From Strigops habroptila (taxonomy: Eukaryota; Chordata; Aves; Psittaciformes; Psittacidae), in the NCBI RefSeq assembly GCF_004027225.2, contig NC_044282.2, positions 63,291,725-63,355,724 of the forward strand: 64,000 nucleotides of DNA, read 5' to 3'. The position numbers and the translations under genes were made by a program. The notes below the pieces were generated by a model. The model searched no databases, had not been told where the DNA came from, and was given only the letters and a program-made list of their open reading frames with translations. Shown here one piece after another: positions 37,732 to 48,400 of the stretch; position 1 is the first letter of the stretch, and each line of letters starts with the position of its first letter.

Positions 37732-37895
37732 CAGGGGAGAGCGCGAACGCAGTCCCCCACTACCACAAATTATGCAGTCGAGTTTCCCGCATTTGGGGAA
37801 ATCGCAGGGGTCAGCACCCCCGGAGTGCAAGGGATGAGCCTCGCCCTGGGAAAACCACCTGCCTGATCATGGTGTCTCGCCTGCCAGGTAAGTAT
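37732..37895 (-). ncRNA. U1 snRNA gene, copy 3
   Basis: A 164-nt U1 RNA on the minus strand, the palindromic partner of copy 2 and differing at two positions. G17C opens a pair at the base of stem-loop I, and T78G disturbs the upper stem of stem-loop II. It has an intact 5' splice-site pairing sequence, Sm site, PSE, octamer and 3' box (37710-37723 on the minus strand). The two changes suggest mild decay or a further variant. Confidence 0.93.
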
Positions 37896-37935
37896 GACAC
37901 TTATCCCACCCGACACCTGCACACGACGCAAAACA

Positions 37936-38114
37936 CACACACACCTCACGGACACTCCACGCGCCGCTCCCGACACGCGCCCCGCACCGTCGCGCGCTCC
38001 GCACCCCGCCTTCTCCCGACGCCGCGCGCCCCTTCAGTGCCCGCGTGCGCGGAGCCCACCGGGCTGGTTGCGCGTGGCGGGTATCCCGTGACGCCTCGCG
38101 GTGGTCGTTTGCAT
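37936..38114 (-). promoter_or_regulatory. U1 copy 3 promoter (PSE and octamer DSE)
   Basis: PSE-like element at 37936-37955 (-60 to -41) and octamer-type ATGCAAAC at 38107-38114 (about -219) on the minus strand, identical to copy 2. Confidence 0.8.
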
Positions 38115-38226
38115 GGACACGCCCACCCCCCCCCGGGCCCCGCCCCGCGGCTCCGTCCTGTCTCCCTCCCCGGTGCTCTCAGCGCCGTTCCGCGGCCTCC
38201 GCTCGCATCGCCCCGGCCTCGGTTCC

Positions 38227-38840
38227 CGTGGGCCACAGCACTTGGCAGCAAAGACATGTGACACTGGAGTATAAATCCCCCCTTTTTCTGCACAGGGCAG
38301 AATCACAAGCACCCCACCAGGGCTAGAAACATGCACTGGCAGCAATAAGCTCTGGGATAAGCAGACACTCCACAGCAATCCCTGCCAGGAGCTGGGATGA
38401 GCACCGATTTTAGCGTACCAGAAAGGCATGGAAATGCTGCAGAACAAGGCAGGAGACCCCCTTCCCTGTACCAGAACCCCTAGCTTCTGCTCAGGCTGGA
38501 CCTTGCACCAGGAGCAGCTCTGACCCCCTCACGGTGCTACAGGGTCAAACGCGCCAGGCTCTAGGCTTTCCTGCATCTTGAGTGAATGCTGGAATGACAG
38601 CCCAAGATGTGAGCTAGGGGCTGTCACCACGTCACCATTTCTCTCATGTCCCAGAGGAGGGGCTCCAGGACAGGGAAGATCCTTCGCTGCTGCATGCTGG
38701 AGTGGCAGGAATGGGGTCAGGCAGAACTGGGCAGAAGTGCCAGCATCTCCCAGGACCATGCAGAGCTGAGCCTGTGGTGACATTGGGCATCAGGGCTCCT
38801 GCCACACCACAGAAAGCAGACAAGGTATATTGTGCGGCCT
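38227..38840. other. U1 cluster-EIF2B4 intergenic region
   Basis: No gene recognised. A TATAAA at 38270-38275 sits just outside the palindrome but has no gene attached that I can see. Confidence 0.5.
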
Positions 38841-38842
38841 GG

Positions 38843-38848
38843 TTTATT
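38843..38848 (-). terminator. EIF2B4 poly(A) signal
   Basis: AATAAA on the minus strand only 22 nt past the EIF2B4 stop codon, implying a 3' UTR of ~50 nt if used. I saw no better downstream signal. Confidence 0.6.
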
Positions 38849-38870
38849 AGTGTCCATGCTGTTGCCCCTA

Positions 38871-41800
38871 CTACTGATCCACGTTCTTGACCCGCAGGAC
38901 AACAGGCACCGAGGTGCAGGGGATCATGCCCAAGTCCGTGATGACCAGATCCACCAGATCAGGTGGTGTCACATCATAGACCAGGTTGAGGAGGCGCAGG
39001 GACTTATTCTCTGCCCAGCCACCCAGCTGGGCCTGGCCCTTCCGGAGCAAGATCAGATCATCGGGATCATCTGTGGAGAGAAGAACAGGCAGTAGGATCA
39101 GGGACAGCACTTTTCCATCCTGCCCTGGGAGCACACACCACTGCTGCCTGCCAGGCCACCCTTCTTCTGAGAGGCCTGGGAAGGGGAAGGGCAGGACAGA
39201 GCAGCCCATCCTAGCCAGCAGTGGGAGCAGGTCTCAGGTGGGAGGAAGCAGACAGAAGCCATACCAAGCTCATTGGAGACAAAAGAATCCGTCTGCACTC
39301 GCTCGCAGAACTTGTAGGTCTCGCAGCACACCAGGACAGGTACGTTGTAAGCCTTGGAGACCAGTGCTATCTGGGATGTCCCCACTCGGGACATAACAGA
39401 GCCGTTGGCCAGGAGTGCATGGGCTCCCAGCAGTACTTTGGATACCTGTCAGGGAAGCACAGGGATCTGTTGGCACCTTTCATCACCCTGCAGCCTCCCC
39501 TGTGCCCACCACTGCCCTCAGCACAGCCTCACTCTGCTCCTCACCTCAGGCAGCACATAGGAGATGGCGTTGATCATCACGTAGGTACAGTGAATGCCCT
39601 TACGCACCAGCCGCCGCAGCGTCTCCCGGCCTTCCAGCCGCGGCCGGCTGTCCACCACGATCACGCGGAAGGCTCGGCCCTTCTTCACGTGGGCGTCGCA
39701 CAGCGTGCGGTTCACAAGGGAAGAGCTGATGGACACCAGTTAAAAAGGTCTCGCCCGGCCCATGCAGCTGCCCCACACTGCCATCACTGCCCACAAGTGT
39801 AGCCCCATGCCCAGAGGCTTTCCATGGTGCGGGCTCCAGGGTGGGACCCATCAGGTGCTGGCTGGGCAGGAGATTTCCTGAGTGTCAGTATGGGGTCTCG
39901 CCAAGGGGACAGTCCTGACAGGCACCCAAAGCAGGGGCTGGTTGCCAGCAGCTGCAGCGGAGCAGGCACTGCCAGGCACCAGCTGCCTCAGCAGCTCCCC
40001 GGGCACATCCAGTCCAAGCAGAGCAATGTCTCCCTTACCTAGGGCAGGAGTTGGGCTCCCTCCTAGACCCTGATGGGCTAGTGCTGCCTGGAGACGAGTC
40101 CAGGCAGAGCTGGTGTCCACACTCGTCATTACAAGTGCTGCCTCTTCCAGACACTCTCCTGCTACACTGCTTCCAAGATCCCTCTCCCTGTCTTTGCACA
40201 GAGAATTACTCCCTGGGAAAAGTGATGTCTCAGTCCTCCCTGGAAGCAGCACTGACCTCCACTTGTCTGTGACCACAGTGGGGGACTCTTCCCCCTCCAA
40301 ACCCTCTCGAAGTTTTCCTCTCAGAATGCTTCAGTCCCACACTGGCCTCCTGCTCCTTCCTTGCTGATGACCCAGGAGGCACATCACACCTGGACTCTTT
40401 TGCCACAGTGATCTCTGGTTCCTTTTCCCACCTCTACCTTCTGGGACAGTCCCTCAAAGGAAGAATGAGCTTCCCTGTTTCTGCTTCCTGACATCTGACA
40501 CTGCTACAGTCTGTTTAAAATGCCAGTTAATGTGCACAACTGCTCTGTAGGTGCCCTGTATTGAAGAAGTGGTGAATCTGGGTTTCTTAAAACACTTAAC
40601 ACTGGATGCACGCAAACAGAGGAGAGTGCTGAGCTCTGAACAGGAACAGCAAAGACACACGGACAAGCCTTTTGTACAGGCTTTGCTGACAGTGATGGCT
40701 TTAGGCCTCTGTCAGGCACTTCTCAGCACAATCTGACGTTACAGTGTCACCCACCACTGTAACGCTACAGGCTGGTGGGCCTGGGTTAGCCGCAACAGCA
40801 GGCAGGGCAAACTCAGGCATTCACAAACCATGTCCGAAGCACTGATGCAACTACATTAATCAGTATAGGCTGGTATAAGTCTACTTGATCAGACCCTCCC
40901 GTTCATTCCTCAAATGAGTCCGAGGGCTCCCGTGCTTCCACCATCCAACCTGTCCCAGCATACGGAGAAAGCAGAAACCACATGAGCAGGACACAATCCT
41001 CCACAGCGGGGCCCTCCAGGGACACCTGCTCACAGTCAGCCTTGCCAGCACGGTCCGCTGCACCCCGCAGACACCATTTAGCATTCCCCTTGGCAGCTGC
41101 CAAGCAGAAAGTGCTCTGTCACCACCTCGTGACGTGAGCTCATCAGCCTGCCTGTCTGCCAGGACAGTCACAATGAGCTCTCTGCTTTTTCTAAAGCACT
41201 AACAACACATTCATGTCCAGTGAGCAAGTGCGGATCCCAGGCCATGCTCTGCTCTGTCCTGACACCCTTGTACAGCCCCTCACTGCCCGCTTCCTGCTTG
41301 TTTTATTTCTGGTTGCTGGACCCAGAGCCACAACCCCTTCCTCTGGCCTGGGCAACGCCAACTTTTCCACCCTTTAAACACTGCTTTTGCAAGAGCTTCC
41401 CGTGTTCATTCAGGTTTCCTTTTCCCACACGCTGGCCTGGCTGCCCTGGCTCTCCTCTTACCATCCATACACCAGGATCACATCGTTGTCATTTATCTTC
41501 TCAAAGGCAGACCTTGAAATGGCTTCAGCTGCCAGAAGAATCTTCTCCCGCAGATATTTGTCGATAGTGTCCTGCAGCTTCTCTTTTGCCTGGGGAAACA
41601 AGTGCCATCATGTACAGCACAGCCTCTCCACACCATGGACACTCTGTCGTCCCTTACAGCCTGGCAGGGCTGTGGGCTCAGCCCTGCCCTGCTCCCAGCC
41701 AGACTGTTTGCTGAATGGCAGCTTCCCCTGGAACAAGAGTTCTGCAGAACATATGGGATCACTCCTGACCCAGCACAAGCCTCCCAGCAGACCATGATGC

Positions 41801-44800
41801 CTCACCATGTGTTTGAGCTGCCATCAAGCCCCTCCCCAGCCCTGCCCATTGTCTCCCCTGCACCTCCTGGATCAATTGCTCTGGTCACCCCATGGAGATT
41901 TTACTGCTCAGACTCTCCAGCTTGACTCCTCTGAGCCCAGCAGCCATGCAGCCTTAGGGGTTCTCCTGATGTTCACCAGCCCCCTGCCCCTTGCTCCACA
42001 GCCAGCAGGCTCCTGGGGAACTTTTCGCATGGGACCTGGCTGAGCACTGAAAAACCATATTTTTCTTCACCTGTGACTTCACTGACACTGTCAGTAAAAC
42101 ACCATCCTGGTGCCTGCTGCGCACAAGAAGCCACTCACCTCTTCCTCTCGCAGGGTGTCGGGTAGGCATGAAATCTCTTTCTTAAGGAACTTAATGGCAT
42201 TGCCCATGCTGGCTGAAAGGGGCCGGCACTGGTTCAGGAAGCTGCAGAGAGGAAATGTGCTTAGCTCCAGAGCAGCCTGAAGCACAGCACAGGAAGAGGG
42301 AGGGTGCAGGTGGGCTGGGGATGGTGGTCTGGGAGGTAGAATCCAAAGCCCTAGTAAAGTGAGCCCAAGTTTGGGTGGACACCAAGTCAGAGAGGCGATG
42401 AATGGACCACACTCAGTGCAGCTTCAGTTCCTCCGCTTCAGGACCAGGAGCCCTCACCTGATGTGTGGCTTCAGCTTGGCCACTAGGTCCCTTGACAGCT
42501 CCTCATTGGGGGGAGTTGAGTAATCCCGGATCAGCTAAGACAAGAAGGAAGAGAGCGTGAGCTCAGGGCACCTATCCCTTCTGGCTAGGCAAGGCATGCA
42601 ACCACCCTCACACAACATGCTGCAGACCAGCCAGGAATGTGTACTGCACAGCTTGACACACTTTCACAGTGGGGTAAAGGGGTGCTCCAGGAACTCAAAT
42701 TTGCAGTGGTAACACCAGAACGGGATACCAGCAGGGCCCAGTCCTGGGAACAGTCAGAAGGAAGAGGCTGAAGATGACCAAGCACCGATATAGCCTCAAT
42801 AGTCAGGGAACAGGAAGAGATGCCTGTGCCTGGTGCAACGCCCCACTGCCTGGTGGGCACAGGTAGCTGCTCACATACCTGTTTGAAGACTTCCAGCAGG
42901 GCGATGCAACGGGCATTGGAGCCATTGATGATGCCCTGGGAGTACTGGAGGCCGAGGCGCACCACAGCCGGGTGAATTACAGTGGAGGGAATGCTGCAGA
43001 GACAAATATGAGAGAGCTGCCAGCAGGGATCCTCTACAGCCCAGGAACAACCAACCTATTGCTAGGCCTCCAGACAAACACCCTGAGGGGTGTCCCAAGA
43101 CAGCCCCTATTTGCTCTGCGACCTGAGGAGTCAGGCTAAGCCCACAGCACCCTCTCCTGTGGCCCTGCACTGCCCGAGGGCAGCTCTCCTCACCTCACAG
43201 GCAGGACATCTGGCTGCCCTAGCCACTGCTCCTCAAACAAGCAAAAAGGGTCCCCTACCACCTCATCAAGCCTATCCCACATGCAGGGCCACGATACCCC
43301 TTCACTGCAGCCATTTTGCAGCCATGCCAGCCGAAACAGAGCCAAATGATTGCCAGGGGCCTGGGCTGGGGAGGCCACGTACCTCATCTGCTGTGTCAGT
43401 GGCTTTTTCCGGCTGTACTGGTGCAAGTGGGAGAACAGGTTGACCTTGGTGCCATAGTCCTGCCTCAGAGGTACCTGTAGCCAAACAGCGTTGATGATGA
43501 CTTAGCCAAAGCCGCCATACAGCGCTGCTCGCTCCAGCACCACCGATCGCACCCAGCGCTCACTCGCAGCACTCCAGAGGCCCCCTTTGCCCAGCAGAGA
43601 GCAGACTCTAGTCCTACCACATGCATAGCCTGACCCCCACCATGCACACCTGCAGCATGTCTGCCCTGAAGCACGCAGCTTGTTACCCAGCCTTCCTCCT
43701 ACCTGCTGCCGTTCCAGCTTTTTGGCCAGTTTCCTCTGGGCAGCAGGATCATCCATCTGCACGTGCTCCGGCAGCCGCTTTACCACTGTGAGGGTAGCGG
43801 GGAGGGTGGTGTGAGGTGGTGCCAGCCTGGTGCAGCCCCAGCCCAGCCATACTCCTCCAAAACTCAGGGAACACATGGCATGGCAGTGCCCACAGCACTA
43901 CGGAAGGGTTGGTTGCCCACCCCAGACTCCTTCCCTCCCTGCTTACCCACCGTCTCCACCCTGTGGTGACAATGGCTTTACCGGACTGGGGCTCGGTGGG
44001 GGTCAGCCTGGGCTTGGCTGCTGTGGCTGCCTGGCTCAGCTCCGCTTTCTTGGCCTGCTTCTGGGCCCGCTCAGCCTCCTGCTTGGCGCGGCGCTCTGCT
44101 CGCAGCTCAGCTTTGCTCTTGCCCCCTGCAGGCTTCTCACCATCGTTGGGGCCATCAGCCAAGGCTGGGGGGGATGTGGGGTGAGCAGCTACTGCAGGAG
44201 ATGGAAGAGGGAAGTCAGTGCCCAGCCTCAATCACTGTGAGGTGTAGCCCAGAATGTGGGGCAGCCTGTGGCAGGGAGACCCTCCTCTGTGCAAGGGTCT
44301 GTGTTGGGAGGAGCAGATAGGAATACACCCCACATTGTCCAGCACCTTGCCACAACCCCTGCGCAGCTGACATGGGACCACCAGGCCAGCCCCTTGTCCA
44401 TGAAGGGAGGGGAGTGTCCTCTCTGCATCCCAGGCCCTGCAAGCACGCAGGCACTTGAGGTAGCGAGGCCCAGGGCTTGGGTGCAGGGAGGTCCTGCTGC
44501 AGCCTCCTGTAACTGGAGGACTCTTCTGGGTCAGGCTGTTCCAGCCCATGCGTTCCAGGCCCTGGAGGCCACCGGGGCCTCGCAAAGGGCTGCCCGTGTT
44601 CGAGGTGTGGGGAGGGCTGGCGGGGGAAAGGGAGTCCTCACCCTGCGGCTGCCCTGCCTCGGAGGGCGGCCCCAGCTCCGGGGTCTCCGCCGCCGGCCCC
44701 TTCTCGCTCCTTTTCTTCTTCTTCTGCTGTTTCTTCTCCTTCCGCAGCTGCAGCTTCTCCTCCCGGGAGAGCTCCGTGGCCTGCGGGCACAGACGGTCAG

Positions 44801-45007
44801 GCAGCCCGCGTCCCCCACGCCCTCCCAGCACCACGCCGGTCCCGGCCCTGCTCACCTGCGGTCCCTCCGGCGCGGCTGCTTCGGGGCCCGCACCTAGAAG
44901 GAGGAGAAGCGTGAGCGGCGCCGGGCGGGTGCCGGTGCCGCGGTCCCGCCGCCCCCCGGGTCCGGTCCGGTCCCGCACTCACCCCGCGCCGCAGCCCGCT
45001 CCGCCAT
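38871..45007 (-). CDS. EIF2B4: EIF2B4, translation initiation factor eIF2B delta subunit
   Basis: Regulatory subunit of the eIF2B decamer, the guanine-nucleotide exchange factor for eIF2 and target of the integrated stress response. Thirteen coding exons: 45007-44983, 44893-44856, 44780-44642, 44191-43982, 43785-43703, 43474-43383, 42993-42879, 42534-42458, 42241-42139, 41589-41462, 39725-39545, 39445-39265, 39070-38871; they sum to 1,572 nt, 523 aa, the same length as human. The N-terminal half is charged and basic ([35 protein letters not shown]). The C-terminal half has the IF-2B fold: [120 protein letters not shown]. Exon 4 uses the GTAAAG donor at 43976-43981; a GTAAGC 35 nt further downstream would break the frame. 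Confidence 0.97.
39726..41461 (-). other. EIF2B4 intron 10
   Basis: The longest intron of this gene at 1.7 kb. It contains no recognised repeat or RNA gene apart from a perfect 10-bp hairpin, CGTTACAGTG at 40737-40746 and its complement at 40755-40764, with an 8-nt loop. Confidence 0.6.
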
Positions 45008-45419
45008 GGCGCCTCCTCAGCCGCCGGCGGCGCCCCCTGCCGGCGGGACTTGCCGTGACGTCAGCGGTCCCCCGCATGAAGCGTGGTGACGCCACGCTGT
45101 AGCCGCGGTGGGGGCTGTTCCCTTTACCGGGGCGCTCCCCCCGCCCCGGGTCTGTCCCGCTCCGGGACCCCACTCGGCACCGGAGCAGAGCGGCAGCCCC
45201 GCCCGGTGTCGCTGGGACGCTGCCGGCACCAGGCGCTGGGCTGCCCCCGGGCTCCTGCGGGGCGGAGCGGGGCGGAGCGGGGCCGGCCCCGGCGGGCGTG
45301 TTCCGCCGGCCGCGCCATCGCGGGGGCCCCGCGGGGCGGTACCGGGGAGCGCCGGGCTCCGACATGGCGGCGCGCGGCAGGTAGCGGGGGCGCGCGACCC
45401 GGCCCGTCCCGGCCCCGCC
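45008..45419. promoter_or_regulatory. Bidirectional EIF2B4/SNX17 promoter
   Basis: The start codons are 412 bp apart on opposite strands within a CpG island with no TATA box. A perfect CRE, TGACGTCA, lies at 45056-45063. An in-frame-terminated ATG at 45364 (MAARGR, stop at 45382-45384) falls in the probable SNX17 5' UTR; ACATGGCGGCG there also resembles a YY1 element. The head-to-head arrangement is also found in human. Confidence 0.75.
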
Positions 45420-48400
45420 ATGCACTTCTCCATCCCCGAGACCGAGACCCGCGCCGGCGACGGCGGCGCCGCCTACGTGGTGAGCGGGGCCGGCGCGGAG
45501 CTGTCCCGTGGGTGCGGGGCGGAGCGGGGCGGCGACCCCTGGGCCAGTAGGGCCGGGTCTGAGTCCGGCGTTACGGGGCGGTCGCTGCCCGGTGGGGCTG
45601 TGCGGGCCCGTAGCCCCGACGCCGGTCGGGGGTCGCCTTGTGCGGGCCGGGGCCGCCATCCCCAGCCGGCGCTCCGCTCCCCGGCCGCGCCGCCTCGGCG
45701 CCCCAGGACCGGGAGAGACGGGGCCAGTGCCGGTGCGCTGCGGGGCGGGGGGTAGGACAGCGGGCGGCGGCCGCATCCCGTCCCGGGGCCCGGCTCATCC
45801 TGGCCCGCCAGCCCGTCCATCCGTCCCGGCTTCCTGTTTTGCTCGGCGCGCCGTGAACGCCCTCCGGCTTGGCACCTCCTCCGGAGCCGGTCTCCCCGTC
45901 AGCGGAGGGACATTGCGGCGGGCTGACCCTCCCGGACTGCGCGGTGGTGCGGCCGCAGGGGCCGGGTCCAGGCCCGCAGTTTCTCGCTGGGGGTACGGGC
46001 GGGTGGCTGTGGGCTCCTTGGCCCCGCGGCTGCCAACATGGGGGTCACTCGCCTGCCCCTTTTGCCGAGATCCCTCTCTGGGAGATCTCCCCGGTGCTCT
46101 CGGCAGCAGGAGGTGGTGTGTCGGGGTCACACAGGGTGGTTGTTAGCTGCGGGAAGGGCTGTGAAGCTGCCTTGTGATGCACAGGCAGCTGTGGTTGTAC
46201 AAGGCCTGCAGGAGCACTCTGCACTTTGCCCTCAGGTGATGTTCCCAGTGTCAGAGGAGAGCTCCTTTGCAGCCCTGAGTCTGGGCAGGAGCTGGTGACC
46301 CCACAGAGATGGTGTGAGAAGCCAGTGTGAGCTCCAGTGTGTGCAGGGCCAGCATGGCCTGGGCAGGTGTCTCTGCTGACCCTGGGCAGCCTCAGTTGTC
46401 AGGAGCAGGAGGGTGCTTGGGGCTTCCAGTGAGTGAAACAGCCATGGGAGGTACGTGCCTGGGGTGCAGTCACTGGCTGGAGGCACGTCTCCATCCCCTG
46501 TGATGCAGTCCTCCTGCCCTCCCAAACACCGCTCTGGGGATGGCAGGACCTGCTCTGGCACTGAGAGGAATAGCAGTGTCGCCTTGGAGGATGCTGCCTG
46601 TGGCGGGGTGCCTGGGACCTGGGGCACAGAGTCACTGGGCCCTGTGCAGCTCTGCCGTGCTCTGCCTGCAGTGACAGTGGAGAGCTGACCCAGGGCAGGG
46701 AAACACTGGGAGGCAGCAGCCAGGGACTAGCTTCATGGGATCCCCTGCAGCTGGGGCAGTTGCCTCCCCAACACTGTAGTGTCCGTGTAGGGAGAAGCAA
46801 GCTGTGGCTGGGCTGGTGCTGGCTGGGGCAGAGCTGTCCCAGAGGGTTTCCATCCTCTCCCCTTGGCTGAGGGGCATGTCCTGCTGAGCTCTCTGCAGCA
46901 GCTCTTACGCTTTCAGGCAACCCGTAGTGCTGGGGCATGTTGTGGTGGCCCCAGGGTGGACAGGCAGCACATGATGAAAGAATCCGTTGCCCTGTGGTGA
47001 GGGCTGGCTGTGGCCATGCACCCTGGGAGGTGCTGGAGCAAGCCCAAGCCTGCAGCCTTTGGCAGTGGGGATGTCTTGACCATGCAGCTCTGTGCAGCTG
47101 GACATCAGGCTCCCCTCCGCTGGCCTGAGTGCAGCCTAGGTTGCTGTGCTGGCCACCGTGTTACCCTGCTTGCTTCTCCAAATGTGTTTGGGGCTTGCAG
47201 AATGGAGAGCTGCCACCTCTCCTTGCTACTGGGAGCATGGAGGGGTATCCTTGCCTGCTGACTTGGGGAACAGCCGTGTCCATGGGGCTGCATTGTGGCT
47301 CTGTACTCTTCCTGTGTCTGGGCAGCTGCAGGATTACCCCTTCCTGGCGTCTGTCGGGCACACCTCTTGGATGTGCTTCTACTTCCTGACTGGTTTTGAC
47401 CATATCCCCAGGGCTGCATGTCTGCACCAACTCTGACTCGCCTTCGGAAGAGCAGCACACAGAAACTTTCCAGTGGTGTATTGTACTCTTCTGTGCAAGT
47501 TCTGGGTGTTTGATCTGTCCTTGCTTGCTAACATAGCCCTTGGCTGCTGACAAAGCTCTTCCAGGTCCTGGCTGTGCATGGGGCCATGGCTGTGCCTACC
47601 TGCGGCTGCTTGTTGCATGCATCCACCTCCATTTGGGTGCTGCCCCTGAGAGCCAGAGAGGGCCCTAGCCCCGCAGGGGAAGCGCTGCTGACCTGTGTGC
47701 TCCAGGGAAGCCTCTCGAGGGGGTCCAGGCAGTGGGCAGCATGATGCTGGGATTGGTGCCTTGGGGCTGGGGCTGGTGCCTGCAAGGCAAACCCAGCTCC
47801 TGCAGTGGTGCCCAGACTGGCACATGGCATGTGAGGGGAAAAGGTGGGTTCTGGAGCTTCCCAGGACGGGGACTGAGCTCTGCTGCCAGGAGGGGAAGGC
47901 TGGGGGTGCCCTGTCTGCCCCTCAGTGGTGTTCTCAGGAGCATTGCCTCATCGTGGGCTGTGGCCCTGCAGGACCTTCATCCTGGGGTAGCCTGTGGATC
48001 TGGTGGATGCTAGTGTCTGACTGGTGTCTCTCTACAGGCCTACAACATCCACGTGAATGGGGTGTTGCACTGCCGAGTGCGTTACAGCCAGCTCCTGGGG
48101 CTGCACGAGCAGGTAGGGAGCCACCTCCAGTGGTGGTGGGAGCTGCTGCCACCCATCCTGTGGGCAGCACTGTAGTGCCTGCTGTGCTTTTGGCAGGCAG
48201 GGTGCTGGGTCCTGTGGGCTGCTCTTGGGTGCTGCAGGACAGCACCATGTGAGAGCCACAGCATCGGGTGCTGTGCTGGCTGCGAGCAGGCATATGCTGC
48301 CCGTGGGCCTGGGCAGGGGATAGTTCTGTTCCTTGGCATTGGGTACAGGCCTTTTCTCCTGCCCTGTGATGTCCTGGCTGGGTTCTTGTAAACTCACCTT

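Larger units (their letters stand above)
37317..38226 (-). repeat. Right arm of U1 palindrome
   Basis: Inverted copy of 36094-37012. The two U1 genes are therefore tail-to-tail (transcribed toward each other), with 3' ends ~1.13 kb apart. Confidence 0.93.

Noticed and set aside
38270-38275. TATAAA beside the palindrome
   Set aside because: No gene, initiator or coding exon follows it, and U1 genes do not use TATA boxes.
34869-38293. Mirror-image peptide frames repeated three times between 34.6 and 38.3 kb
   Set aside because: They arise from the U1 inverted duplication in non-coding DNA, not from a gene family.
43941-43946. Alternative downstream donor (GTAAGC) for EIF2B4 exon 4
   Set aside because: Its use adds 35 nt and shifts the frame, while the GTAAAG donor at 43976-43981 gives a perfect match to the family.
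44232-44978. 248-codon minus-strand frame containing EIF2B4 exon 3
   Set aside because: It is exon 3 read through both flanking introns; the spliced model restores the exact family length of 523 aa.
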